Positions 1-12,432 of a DNA stretch of 64,000 bases are shown here, in pieces. How positions within the stretch are numbered: position 1 is the first letter of the stretch; each line of letters starts with the position of its first letter. The stretch is from Rotaria sordida (lineage: Eukaryota; Rotifera; Eurotatoria; Philodinida; Philodinidae): contig CAJNOL010000793.1 in NCBI GenBank assembly GCA_905250125.1, positions 31,719-95,718 of the forward strand. Direction: 5' to 3'. The notes below the pieces were generated by a model. The model saw only the letters and a list, made by a program, of their open reading frames with translations. It was not told where the DNA came from and ran no database searches. Both the position numbers and the translations under genes were made by a program.

Positions 1-1731
1 CTGCTGTAAGAGCTAACATAATGACAAATGTACCTTTACGACCTAGTCTTGTTACCATAAGTAAAGAACTAGATATGTAACCCAAAGCTTCGACGACGGC
101 TCCGATGAGAACTCCAAGGTATGGAGATATATTTATGACTTCAAGACCATAACTTATCTCATAATAAAGAAGATATGTTGTGAAACCAATAACATCTATA
201 ATAAATAGTTTGATGATGCTCGGTCTATGTGAAAGAAGTTGGCGAATTTGTTTGAGAAAAGGCATTTTCTCTTTATCATGAACTTGTGCAATCGATTGAC
301 TACGTAAGAATTCTTGATACGATGGATACCATTCGACTTCAGCTCGTCTATTTTGCGTCGCAATGCGACGTAAAAGTGCTTCGAGCTCAGTATATTGTCG
401 TTGGGCATAGAGATAAAGTGGTGTTTCGGGCATAAAACAGAGATAAGGCAAGGTTAGCCCAATAAAAATAGTATTAGCCCATTTGAGCATTTGCCAATCG
501 AAAGTAAGGTAGGCAAAAAGAGTAATAATTGCTTCACCAACTGTAAAAGCGACAAGTGCTACATTTCCGACGAGACTTGTGTGAGCCGCTGATGTTAATT
601 CGAGCATGAGAATAAAAACAGTACTATAAGTGGAAACGGTGAGACCCGATACTAGTTGATTGAGAAGCAATAGGCCGAACCTATCAATATATTCAAATTA
701 TATTATTTAAGCATATCGAAAAAAAATGCACCATTGTATTTGATATCAATCAATTTGCTTTAATTATATATGGAGTTCGTGGCTCGATTATTTCTCGATT
801 TAATAGACTTAAAAGATAGAGTATATTGATTTTACGTATTTGAAATCGTTTGAATACTATGCTAGGAATAACTGATTTATTGCTTTGCACGAAGATTTTT
901 CGGTAAATATTTTCTTTTTCGTAGCTATTAAAATTACATTCTACTTCAAATTAGTTTGTCCAATTTTTTAGATGTGTACTGTAAAACAAAATGTTACATA
1001 TCGTGATACTGATGAACATTTTAATGGTATATTTAACTGTAAAAATGCCAAATATCAAGATCGATAGGTCAAAACAAGAAAACAACGAAGACTCATGATT
1101 GTTTTCCCTATAAATACCTGAATTAGTCAACTTACTTGATATTCACTGTCATTGGTATCCATTGCATAGGGATTTGTGTTAAGAGACACATTACAAACAG
1201 AAGAACAGTCGTCACAATTGTTGTCTTCCTTCGTCCGAACTTGTCACCTAAAGAACCGATTATAATCAGTGAGAAGCCACCTGTTTGCATCAACGTAGAC
1301 AACCAGCTTTTCTTTGGCTCACTGTGACAAACAAGATTAGCTTCTTCAGTAAATGTGTAACCAAAGACAGATCGATCGTATGCCCAACCATTCGGACAAT
1401 TGATCAATGTTGAATTCTGTTTGTTCGTTGTATAGCGCATACATTTGTTCCATTTTCCATCTGTACCTTTTGGAATATAGGCATTAATATAGAACTCATG
1501 CGTTTGATTTATCGGCCAATAATGTACATCGTTGGGCCATACGGACGGTGGCAATTGACATCGATGCTCAGGGTCTGCTGCTCCAAATACATAATAGAAA
1601 GCAACAATACCAGCACTCATCGACACAAGATTTAAAAAGAAAAAGTGTATGAGTTGGAATCGGCCAAGATCACCACATAGTCGCATAACACCATCGAGTG
1701 ATATTGGTTTTGTTGTAGAGGATGGTTGCAT
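1..1731 (-). CDS. SLC22-family organic ion transporter, 5' part (partial)
   Basis: Two exons are visible, 1731-1136 and 680-1, and the gene continues beyond the window start. The ATG is at 1731-1729; the intron 1135-681 begins GTAAG and ends AG, and joining restores one frame. The protein is a major-facilitator transporter of the organic cation/anion (SLC22) type acting at the plasma membrane. It opens with a first membrane segment near residues 28-48, then a large extracellular loop with Cys residues and several N-x-S/T sites (about 55-130), as in OCT/OAT proteins. The motif GSLGDKFGRRKT near residues 160-171 is MFS motif A between TM2 and TM3. Exon 2 adds the signature-rich TM4-TM8 region, including PETPLYL. 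Substrate cannot be inferred. Confident at family level; the C-terminal membrane segments lie outside the window. Confidence 0.93.
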
Positions 1732-3255
1732 TGTCGTAATATTGACTTGATCAATCTATGAATTTGTTCGAATTTACGTGGAATGTCAAAAAAAGAAATT
1801 TGTTCGCTTACACTCATACTACTATCGCCGATAATGTAGCTAACAGAATCCATGCGACTTTTTATGTGACTAAGGTCATTTACTTTCTTCGCCAGATATC
1901 AAAATTGAATTGAGAGATAACGTCGCGCATTATCTGACACGTTCTATCACACTTACATCTTCTCATGAAACAAAAATAAGAAGTCGTTTCTTGTGTTCTT
2001 TAGAAAGTCCTTCTGTCATACCTGGAAGAGAAAAGCTTGCTTCTGTGTTAATATTGATATTCTGACGTATTAAAAATGCCCTTACGTGGTTATTGTAACG
2101 AAAAGAAGAATCAAATTTATTTACATTTCTTTACACTAGTTAGAAACAAACTGTTTGAGGATGATATTGTTGTTATCGATCTTCTTTTCATCCCCACTCA
2201 CACATTCTTATAGTTTGCAGCACATCAATGGTCTTGCCGATGCAGCTTAGCATTCAATCAACAAAAATCTTCTTCATTCACGAAAACAATTTTTTCACTG
2301 CAATTCATAATGAATGTCTCTGGACGATTGCTTAATATCGAAGAATGTCACAGTGATTTTGTTCTGATGAACTTCGCGATACACCAATTGACGCATTCGA
2401 AGTGACGGTAAGGAGACTCAATTCAGATTGACTCAATATTCCTTCGTTTCTCAAAGGATGAAGAAGACTATGAGTAACCACTAGAAGAATGAGGTTGAGC
2501 AAAGACGAAGTCATTCAGAATAGCGCATGAACGGTTGTATAACTGCGCTCGACTGTGTCTGTATTCGACATATAAGAGACTCTTGAGTCAATGAACGATT
2601 GTTTCATCATCATCATCAGTACTTGACGGTACCTGTTGTTTATTGTTCTGACAATGAAAGCCTGCGTTGACAATTCCAGTTTGACATCAGATCAGCTTCA
2701 TATTAGTGAATAAATGATTCTACAAGCTGAAGTGAGTAAGGGTATATGTATCGGTGTAAGGGCTAATAGAAGATCTACCAAACATACCCACCTTCATCTC
2801 CGCGCCCGTGCACAGATCCACATCCTTACGACTCGATAGAGTTTGTCGAGTTCTATCTAGAACCATCATTTATTTTTTCTTTTTGAAAGACACTCATGGG
2901 CCAATTGTGACAGGTTGTACGAGAATATTCGCATTTTCCGGATGTTTTTTTTTGCAATATTTTGTGTTTTTCTGTGGGATGAAGGAATTGTTCTGGAAAA
3001 GTTATCCCTAAGGTCGATAGAGCTCTTCAAGTTCTATTTGGAATGTGAGCAAATTAAGTTGGAGTTGACTTCATAGAGAGTCTATGGAGGCGATATTTGA
3101 ATCCTCACCTAAGATATCCTACCTCTGATTAATCCACAATTCATTGTCTTCATGATTATATACCGAAATAAATTGATGTAATCATAGCTAAAATGCCGAC
3201 GAGATTTTTCTAAAGAAATTAAGGATTCCTATGAGTTGATTCAACATGTGCTTTA
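1732..3255. other. Intergenic, no gene recognised
   Basis: The 1.5 kb upstream of the SLC22 gene contains only short, unconvincing reading frames on both strands. I see no conserved domain, RNA gene or clear repeat unit. It ends at a TTAA tetranucleotide (3256-3259) followed by a CCC-rich sequence that may be the left end of a piggyBac-type transposon. The SLC22 promoter should lie near 1735-2000. Confidence 0.5.
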
Positions 3256-4806
3256 TTAACCCTCGGATACCCAAGCAGGGCCCATCTGGACCCCAGGATA
3301 GGAAATAGACATTCAACAAAAATATCTCGGTATTTTTACTATTTCTAAATATATCTCTTTCAATCAGATCATGAGAATGTTTTCTCTTTTGGTATCGTTA
3401 TTATCACAGCGTCATCATGAGCAGTACCATATAACAATCATACACCTTTCTTCTCTTGCGTTCTATTGATATTCATCAATAACACGCGTCTATTTTCACT
3501 ATTTCATTTTGATCTCTTCTAATACATTTCTCTTTTTTTTCCTTTCCTGTTTACTTTACATCTCATGCATATCCTTTCTCTCTTGCATTCTTTTTGTACA
3601 TGATGTCATGTCTGGTCTATGTTCAATATTCTTGTCCAGAACCTTCGAGAAGGTTATTATTTCCCCTGGATCTCTAGTATATAAACTCGCCCTTGTTCTT
3701 ATAACATTCATTCTGTTCAATTTCTATCTAATTGTCAGTTGCAAGTAAGTAACTTATTGGAAAATACGCATTTGCATATGGTGATTTTTTTTCAGAGATA
3801 AAGGTTACAAATAAAGCGATAATATCACTACTTTCCAGCAATATCAAAACATACGGTTATGGAGGACAGCTCGTTTGAAGATGTCAATGATGAAGATAGT
3901 CTTCTCTTCACAGAAAATGACTCAGAAACAGAAAATGCTGATAGTCATACATCAGAAGATGAAGAAGAGATTGATTTAAAAGAAATGAATTTGAATGGCA
4001 AATATACTCAACAAAAGTTCATATAGTTCCAGATCCGATATGATTTGATCTTCTACTCCGTCTTATTCACCAAATACAAAGCTTTGTATTAATATAATTG
4101 AAACATCTAAACCCATAGAAATTACCAAGAGTGTAGCCTCTGTTGAAGATTCATTTCTGTGCTTTATATTGGAGGAAATGTTAAAGAAAATTTTACTGTA
4201 TACAAATATTTACGGAAACGAAAACAGCACTTCTGATGAGAAATTTGAAGAAATAACAATGATTGAATTGAAAGGTTTTATTGGGCTTTTAATACTAGCC
4301 GGTTTATTAGGAAAATTAAGAAAAAGCATAAAATCCTTATGGACCATGAATTCACTGAAGTCTCCAATATTTAGGGCTACCATGTCTCGCAATCGGTTTC
4401 AAATGATTGCTTCCTGTCTAAGATTCGATGATAAAGCAGCAAGAAACGAAAGAAAGCCAACAGATAAATTTGTGGCAATTCATGGAATCTGGTCAGATTT
4501 CCGATGCAACTTAACAAAATGTTATTTACCGGGTCTTAATGTTACCATTGATGAGCATTTGATGGAGTTTCGAGGAAAATGTTCTTTTCGTCAATATATG
4601 CCAAAAAAGTCCGATACCTACGGAATAAAGTTTTGAATGTGTGTCGATACCGATTTTTGCTATGTATCCGATGCAATTCCTTATATTGGACAGCATTCTG
4701 GCCAGGAAAGACAAAAAGAGATAGGTGCCAATGTGGTTTTAGAGTTGATGAAACCAATGTGTGGTTCTAACAGGAACGTAACAATGGATAATTTCTTGTC
4801 ACACCC
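3256..4806 (+). mobile_element. piggyBac-type DNA transposon relic
   Basis: The left boundary is proposed at TTAA (3256-3259), the tetranucleotide target of piggyBac elements, followed by CCC-starting sequence with a second CCC block at about 3280-3297. The transposase relic is at 3859-4806. No matching right terminus is visible: the sequence switches at about 4807 into an unrelated inverted repeat. The element is therefore truncated, and the left end is inferred from the TTAA and CCC alone. Confidence 0.55.
3859..4806 (+). pseudogene. piggyBac-like transposase pseudogene
   Basis: An acidic N-terminal segment starts at the ATG at 3859 (Asp/Glu/Ser-rich, typical of piggyBac transposases) and ends at a stop at about 4024. 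The frame then resumes at about 4066 and runs to 4636 through the DDE_Tnp_1_7 core. Recognisable pieces are SRNRFQMI, the first-Asp block TIDEHLMEFRGKCSFRQYMP, then a stop (TGA) where the family has Trp after YGIK, then MCVDTD (second Asp region) and NVTMDNF (third Asp region). A further stop follows at about 4808. With at least one frame interruption and two internal stops it cannot make an active enzyme. It belongs to the PGBD/piggyBac family and is unrelated to its neighbours. Family assignment is firm. Confidence 0.88.
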
Positions 4807-5430
4807 TTGAAGATCTAGTCTGGGTTCCTGAGGAATCTGTTTTCCTGAATATATGAAAGAGTTGATTATGTGTGCGCTAGTCATGTCTAGTTCAATCTTG
4901 GCAATGTGTGGTGATGCCATCCAGCAAAAATTGGAATACTTTAAAGGCAACTGAAGAGTAAATCACTTCAATAAAATACCCACCAATCACTAAAATGAAT
5001 ATTAAAAATATCCGCGTACAATTTGCCGTACAGTTACCACAACCAAAATCAACACTATAATTTTATCAAATCAACCCGATTGAACATGTTCACTATTCTC
5101 ATCACTATTTCGACCTTTCGCACATTTCGTCATTTACTGCAAATATCTTTTCAAAATACCAAAAAACCTCTTTCTATCTTATAATGATAACCTTCAGCAC
5201 CCAAAAAACAACAGAACATTGAGCATATCTCTAGAGCTACGCGACAGGAACATCAATTTCAGAAAAAAACTTCGCTCGAAATAATCACTTACCTTTCAAA
5301 TATCCAAACTTTCGTCGGTTGGCATCAACCCACTTAGCCAAGGTTGAACTAAGCATGACCAGCACACATATAATCAATTCCTTCATATATTCAGGAAAAT
5401 AGATTCTTCAGGGATCCAGATGGGATCTTT
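4807..5430. repeat. Imperfect inverted repeat carrying two small secreted-peptide-like exons
   Basis: The sequence 4807-4960 (+) reappears in inverse complement at 5285-5430, clearly similar though diverged. Each arm encodes a matching short reading frame. On the minus strand 5386-5293 reads as a Met followed by a hydrophobic signal-peptide-like stretch (MKELIICVLVMLSSTLA) and then a charged segment, ending at a good donor GTAAGT. On the plus strand 4852-4953 encodes a similar peptide (MKELIMCALVMSSSILA), but its donor position has decayed to GCAACT and the frame stops. The minus copy could be exon 1 of a small secreted protein; no downstream exon is convincing. The spacer (about 4961-5284) has no other feature. 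Confidence 0.5.
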
Positions 5431-5435
5431 AAAGC

Positions 5436-5712
5436 TGCGAACATCATTTTCCTCAACAACTGAACTGGCTGCATCGATTGATGCTATTTAGAAGTTAGCA
5501 TAAATTTTTTTTTTAGTGATGATATTGGTATTAGTAATACTTTGATATGTATCAGTTTTTATGGGGTGCAGACAGTGTGAGTGAAGGTTTGAACATCGTT
5601 TATTCCTCCAGTGGAACGAGCTGCGCCATCTAATGGCTTTATGTAGCTAGAAAAATTATGTTTTAGTGGTGTTGTTGGTAGTATTAAGTACAGTGGTATC
5701 CGTTTTGTGATA
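5436..5712. repeat. Diverged tandem duplication (two ~130-bp units)
   Basis: Unit 1 (about 5436-5565) and unit 2 (about 5588-5712) align along their length: both contain GAACATC, a CTGCATC/CTGCGCC block, TTTTAGTG, GGTATTA/GGTAGTATTA and a final ATCAGTTTT/ATCCGTTTT. Identity is modest, so the duplication is old. No coding potential is recognised. The rest of the gap to 6057 holds nothing else I can name. Confidence 0.45.
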
Positions 5713-6057
5713 GTTGTTAGAGAGTATATGTTGATATTCCGTGGATGACTTTCGGTATTTTGTGCTCGCGTCACTATTGGTGGTAGAATGAGAATAATTG
5801 GATTGGTTATCCAGGTAGCTTCAACGAAGTGCAAATGAATATATAAAAATTTTACATACTTTTTTCTTTCCGAAGTCTTTATAACAAATTGTTGTCACTA
5901 CTATCAATGAGCTATCCAAGCGCGTCAATCTCTCATTGGTTATTTATGTTCTACCATATAGAACAAACACATATATATACATTGGTCCTTCTTCATTTTC
6001 TTTGTTTCATTCTTCTATTACCATTATAAATTATTTAAAAATTCTCGTGATATAAAC

Positions 6058-7392
6058 ATGTATCTGGTTTTTGTTACTGTTTTCTTTTTATTAATGTTAT
6101 CAAGTAAAGCTCATACACCAGGCACAGTAACTGTTGATACATTTACATTTGATAAGATTCGAGAAAATTTTAATGTTGTTCTAGCTAAATTCGATGATAA
6201 ATATCGTATGTATTTAAAAGATGATCTTGGTTTTTTTTATTGCATTTATTGTTAATTTTTTATTTTAGCTTTTGGTGACAAATACGACCAATTTAAAAAA
6301 TTTGCTGAAAATGTTGTTAATACAAAAAATCTTCTTGTTGTTGAAATTCCAATAACAGAATATGGTGATAAAGAAAATCAACAATTAGCTAAAGAATATG
6401 ATGTTAAAAAAGTAGATTATCCTGTATATAAGTTATTTCTTAAAGACAAATCTAAACCAATCGATTATACCGGTGATAAAACTGAAGATGATCTGAAACG
6501 CTTTCTTTCACAACATACAAGTAAAGAAAAATAAATCTATTGTTATTCTTATTATATATTAAAAAGCATTATTCTAATTAGATCTTTGGTTTGGTTTACC
6601 TGGTACAATCGAAGAATTGGATCATCTAGCTCAAGAATATTTTTATGCATCATCAAATAATGATGTAAATACCCAAATGTCATTATTAGAAAAAGCACGT
6701 GAACAAGTCAAACGATTAGTCAATGAGAAAGAAAAAAAAAGGTTTGAATTAATTTACATTGTTTATTAAATATGTTATGTACTTTTTTTCTTTTTTTAGT
6801 GGTGAATCATACGTAAAAATCATGGAATCAATCATTAAACAGGGTACCGAATTTCTTAAACGGGAAAGACGACGTGTCCAAAATCTTCTCCAAGAAAAGG
6901 TAAATAATAGAAAAACAAAAGAAATTTCCATGCAAACTCAATGATGATACTCGCCATGCTAATGCTGAGGGAATATTCTTACCTTTTATCGAAATTTTTT
7001 ACTATGAATATATATCATTATAAGCGCATATTAAATTCTTTATTCGTTGAATATCTCGACATGGTTAGCCTTTAAATATCGATTTATTCTGTTTAGAATA
7101 ATTAATATGTTATTGTTTTGATATATATTTATAATGATGAATGACGATAAATAGATCAAGATATCATTTCTCAATGAGCTCAACATCTCAAGCCTGAGAG
7201 TTTGCTTTTTTTTTAAATTTTCTATTCAATATATTATTTTCATAATGAATTATTTTATTTAAGATCACTAATGAAAAAAAAAAAGAATTCCAACATCGTG
7301 CAAATATTCTTCTCTCATTTAAATCATTGAAAGAATCAATAACTGATACGATTGATGCTGTCAAAGAGAATGTTGTGAATACTGGAAAATAA
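6058..7392 (+). CDS. ERP29: ERp29-like endoplasmic reticulum chaperone
   Basis: Five exons: 6058-6205, 6269-6520, 6582-6741, 6800-6899 and 7264-7392, giving 262 residues (human ERp29 has 261). Residues 1-20 form a signal peptide. Then comes a redox-inactive thioredoxin fold beginning TVTVDTFTFDKI and containing YPFGDKYDQF and VDYPVYKLFLKD, with no CxxC motif, as is normal for ERp29/Windbeutel. The C-terminal all-helical ERp29 domain starts at LWFGLPGTIEELD. The protein assists secretory-protein folding and escort in the ER lumen. The chosen stop (7390-7392) leaves the end VNTGK, without a KDEL-like signal. The frame continues for 11 codons past this stop to end GDKDL, hinting at a recently acquired stop or readthrough. 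Tafazzin follows 377 bp downstream on the same strand. Confidence 0.93.
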
Positions 7393-7769
7393 GTAAAAGA
7401 AACACTTACTGGTGATAAAGATCTGTAAAGATAAATATGAACAATGATATTTCTTGTGATAAATTAAAATTTTAATTCTATTTACAAAAATTAGCTTATT
7501 GTTTGTGTGTAATATTGTGTCTCTCAATGGTATAGTAGTGAAACGTCAAAGCCAATCAATATTTACTTTTGTTTTAATTTTCTATATTATTTTGCTTTTT
7601 GTGTAGTAAATTTTTAACTGTTTGTGTTTCTATTGCTTGAATATTATGTATAAATATATATGTATATGTATAATATAAGAAAAAAAACGTAGAATTTAAA
7701 GATCTTAGTCAATTGTGCATGATAAATAACAGGCATATGAAAATTCAAATACTAGAAATCTTTCAGATT

Positions 7770-9080
7770 ATGCCGCTTTCGTTTGATTGGCCATTTCCAG
7801 AAAGACCATCAATATTTTATAAGGCAATTTCGACTTTAACGATTGGCCTTGTTGGATCATTTAGCAAATTTTGGATGAGTGAGTGAGGAAATAAAATAAA
7901 TTAATCCAAACATATAGAATATGTATTCATTTTATAGAATGTGCAACTTCATTACGAATTGAAAATGGTAAGAATAGTTAGCTATTTGACATAACATTGA
8001 TTATTATGTTATTTTAAAAAGGTGAAATTCTTCGCAATGCTGTACTAAATCGAGATCCAGACCGACCATTAATTACCGTAGCTAATCATCATTCGTGTAA
8101 GATTATGTAAATTTTTATTGACACTCTAAGGCGTTTTCTGTTTGTCCGAATAGGTATGGATGATCCATTATTGTTCGGTATATAAAACGGTAGTTTCTTT
8201 CTTCTCGGTCGTTTTTCATTAATAGTTCTATTTTATCATTTTTGGGTTTTTTTTTGATGAATTTGTATATTTCTATAGGAGCTACAATGCCACTTCGTGT
8301 TTTTTGGAATCGTCGTCGAATGCGTTGGTCTTTAGGTGCTGATGATATTGTATTTACAATGAGAAAGCATCAAATGTTTTTCAGTTTGGGTAAAACAATA
8401 CCAGTGACACGAGGTGATGGTGTTTATCAACGACCTATGGATTTTGCTCTCGAACAAGTTAATCAAGGTGGATGGATGCATATCTTTCCTGAAGGTATAT
8501 ATCTTTTATGCAAAAGACATTTTTCTATGATTCATTTTGAATTTACCTTTCAGGAAAAGTTAATTTAACGAAAGAACCCATAAGACTTAAGTGGGGTAAA
8601 TTTTAAAATAAAATCAATCTTTTCTTATAAAACATAATATTATTTTCTAGGTGTTGGCCGACTTATTGCCGAAGCTGATATTTGTCCATTGGTTGTTCCA
8701 TTTTATCATCTCGGTAAGAATATTTTCAAGATATTATGTAATCATAAAAGTGTTCCATTATCAGGAATGGATTCAGTATTGCCCAATCAAGAGCCTTATA
8801 TTCCTCACATAGGGGAAAAAGTGAGCATTTATGTTGGTAAACCATTAATCTTCGATGGACTTGTACAAAAAATGAAAAAAGAAAATCGATCATTGGTATG
8901 AAATAATCAATATTTCATATTATTAATTTCAATTAATCGTATCTTTCTTTTATTTTTCAGGAAGAAATACGTAAAGCAGTAACTGATATAATTCAAGATG
9001 AATTATATAAACTTAAAATAAAATGTGAAGAACTACATCGACAACATCTAGCCAATGATTCTTCTTCGTCAAGAGCATAA
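7770..9080 (+). CDS. TAFAZZIN: Tafazzin, cardiolipin transacylase
   Basis: Nine exons: 7770-7878, 7938-7967, 8022-8096, 8154-8177, 8279-8494, 8554-8595, 8651-8713, 8765-8895 and 8961-9080, totalling 269 residues (human forms 262-292). Tafazzin remodels cardiolipin acyl chains by phospholipid-lysophospholipid transacylation on inner mitochondrial membrane faces. The catalytic HX4D motif is NHHSCMDD (His69...Asp74), split across exons 3 and 4. Other family blocks are [28 protein letters not shown] and the acyltransferase motif HIFPEGK (about 146-152). An N-terminal hydrophobic stretch (about 16-33) fits interfacial membrane anchoring. Exon 4 is only 24 nt and exon 2 only 30 nt. Seven of eight introns are phase 1. 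TTTCAG lies 4 nt before the ATG, a candidate trans-splice acceptor. Confidence 0.96.
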
Positions 9081-12000
9081 CAAAAAAAACTTGACTTTTT
9101 ATTGTTTTTGTTATTTTGTGGGTCTTTATGTGTTTTTGTAATTGTAAGGCTCGAGAAAAACGTAAAATTATTCTAGTTCTATTCTGTTAGGAAATTTTAA
9201 CATCACAAAAAAGAAAATAAATGATTTATCTTTAAAAGACTATAGGTACTCTCAATACATGTGCTGTTCCTACAATCACCTATATATAGTTGATTAAAGT
9301 CCACATTGAATCAGATCAAATAAAAAAAAATGTTTGACCTCGAGGTCAGGTCGAATGGCGTCACGATTATCTGATCGATATTAAACTTCTTACAAGACTG
9401 ATAACAATTCTAGATGAGACAAAGATTTTGTTCTTTGGAATTTTGAGAGCTTACAAGTATACGATGGATATAGGTGTAGACGTTATTCAACTCAACAAGA
9501 ATCATTTTATTAACTCTCAAATACGAGTAATAAAATTTATTTTAGTATGGATTTCATGTTCTCTGTGGTTTGGACTTTTGCAAACTGCATCAATCTCTTA
9601 GCATGAGAAGTCTACTAGTAGTTCAACAACTGCTTGTATTTCCATTAAAAAAAAGTCAGTTTCTATTGATTTATTCAAAGATTTATAATTTTAGAGAGAA
9701 CAGTTACATATGTAGCTGTTCTCATGACTACTTCTCTTTGCACATACCTGGTAGGATTTTCTAGTTTTATGTCGTATTTAGAACTGCTGAGCAGGCTGTC
9801 GATGTTTTGCATTCTTTTAGTCAATACATGGATGGAGTTCTATTATTGTTATGGTGGACGTGTTTGCTGCTTCGATTGCATGATCAGCAGTACAGTTATA
9901 AATGAATGTAGAATTGTTAACTGCAGTGCATATCAGAAAATTAAGATAGAGTTCGACTGAAAATAGAAATTAGTTTCCTCCTTCTCCTAATATGAGTGTC
10001 TTTCTTCAAGAAGAAGATAATGATATCAGCGTTAGTTATGGGAATTCAGAAACTAGTGCCTCCACCGATTGATAAAAAAAAACTATATCTTTTTATATAC
10101 TCAAGTCGTAGTTAACACCATAGCTCCCCTCTGAAGCTTCAGAATTTTTCTAAATTGATAGATTAAGCATATAGACACAGGAAAACTCAAATGAAATTTT
10201 ATGCGGGATACAGATGCATTTTATTGATAACAATAAAGGAATAGTCTTACTTTTCGGGATGAATCGAATCCGAATCGAGATTTTCTTATTCATTTCAGTT
10301 TCTGATTCATACATAACTTGACGAAGATTGCAAGACTAAGATACTTAAATCTTTCTGAGAGGGGCTCGATATAAATCTAGAAGGAATTAAGTACAAGTAC
10401 TCACTAGAGATGTACATCGTGTCTTAAAAATGAGTTGATAGGGGTGGAGGTGGACATCATTCAGTCTTGTTAATCGACGGTACACATCTTTGATACTCAT
10501 CATGGTTTAGATTCTTATTGACGTTTAACAGCAACAAAAAAACAGAAAAATAAACGTGTTCGAATTTAATGCACATCAAACATATGCAATACATATCTAA
10601 TTGAGTAACAGCGAATAGGTTCACGGTTGACAACAATTAATTTAAGAAAGGAACATTATTTTAACGAAGCAATAAGTGATTAATTACATATGTATTTACT
10701 ATCTGACAAAATACGAACGAAGATGAAGATTGTTTAGACATTGAGTTGTTTTCAAGCAACATGTTGGATATTGCTAGTTCAGCTATCCTTTTAAACACAT
10801 TTCTATTATTGTTGTCTTCTTAACTAACATTTATAGATGATAGTCTTCGTTTCTTGATTACATTAAAGTTGTTTATGATGTCTGTTATTTAAATAATGTT
10901 AAGAACAATTATAAAGTATTTTTGGTGAACAAAATACGACTTTTAAATTCGGCATAGTAAACCATGTAAACTGTTTCAAAATCGAATCATCCTTTATTTT
11001 TTTTTTTAGTAAAACTAATTGCTTTTAACAAAGACACTAATGTCTTGGATAAATCTACACTTTGTTGATTCATAGTTGGGTTAATATAAATTTTCAGTAT
11101 ATCTCTTAATAGTTTTATTCATGTCAAATCCAAATTAGTATTGAAATTTCTTTATAATTCTCAGCATCGTCTAACAAAACAATGCCATGATAAAAAGAGC
11201 TATCTAATGTAATAAAATTATACAAATAATTATTCTGACTATTTTCTACTGGATCAATTTACTTTTTCTCTTTTACATCTGATCAAAACTTTGAAACACA
11301 AATAAATAGTAATTGAATTTTACTTTTTAAAAATAACTTGACTTTGTATTCAACAGTTAATCCCTTAAAACTTTACCGATGAGTGTGGATAATCATATAA
11401 ACTGAAGTTCAATGCAATTTTTTTTTTAAATTATTGATTTAACGTTATGTTTGGACTTGCAATGGTGTGAATGAAGAGAAGACGTACACCCGTATCCTTC
11501 AAAATCTTGTGTGTGAGCTCGATGGATAGAATTCATTATAAGTAGTCAAATAAGGCGTGCAACGCCTAATTTATGCTTATTTATGCTCTACATTAATAAA
11601 AACATAAGCAGAATAAGAACAATAGAAGGAATGAATATTTAATTATGAAGGTGCAGCTCAAAGAAACATTTGAACGTCACAACGCATCGGTTAGTCGTAT
11701 AGTGCATTATTTGTATAGTAAATAAACATGTCACTTTAGTCAAAAAAAATGGGCTTCTTTGTGCTCAAAAATTATTGTAATACACAGAAACATAACTCAA
11801 CACTATAGACAAGCGAGTACAGAATGGTTGAGTCTCAGAAAAAGGTGCACTGCGTGGGCAATTTTCAAAAACGGGAGGTGGCGTTGTATCAATGAATTTC
11901 ATAAGCAGGAGAAGTCATATATCTGGTAAGACACTGCAAAAAAGAATCCACCACATTTTCAATGCACTGTGACAAAAAATAAATTAGAATTAAATGTCAC

Positions 12001-12432
12001 AATAGGATTATTGTAAGAAATGAATGCTGAAATTGTAGATAGCGTTATTCATGACAGTAAACACTACGAAATCAAATACGATAAATTGTTGAAAAGTCCA
12101 AAATTGACAATTACTTAACATAAATTTAAAGTGAGAAAAATAAACTCTATGCCAAATGTATGCTTTTAATTTAGTTAGAAAAATCTCTTTGACACTCATC
12201 AATAAACTGCTTCTTTGTTCTTTTTTGTTATTTGAAAGCATTTTCTTTAACATTGTTCGACCGTTTGTTTTGTTTTGTTTATAGATAAAATGAATTTTTC
12301 TTCTTTTTCTTTGTTCTTCTCGTTCGTCAACTAATGAAACCAATTTGTGTTTTCCTTTAACACTTCTTTCAATAGTATACAATCAATTTCTTAAGAAAAG
12401 CAAACAAAGAAAAAAAACTCAAGACACTGCCA
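9081..12432. other. Intergenic, A+T-rich, no gene recognised
   Basis: A 3.35-kb gap between tafazzin and the unknown gene at 12433. Short frames occur (for example 12008-12382 minus, which is Lys/Arg/Phe-rich), but none has recognisable domains or convincing exon structure. A small hairpin sits at about 9692-9722 (GAGAACAG ... CTGTTCTC). I see no RNA gene, long repeat or transposase remnant. Confidence 0.5.

Noticed and set aside
5405-5432. Sequence resembling the left piggyBac end (CCATCTGGATCCC near a TTAA) as the right terminus of the element
   Set aside because: The same bases are part of the inverted repeat also seen at 4807-4830, so the match to the left end is probably chance.
12008-12382. 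124-codon minus-strand frame
   Set aside because: Low-complexity Lys/Phe-rich translation, no domain, no splice signals and no supporting neighbours.
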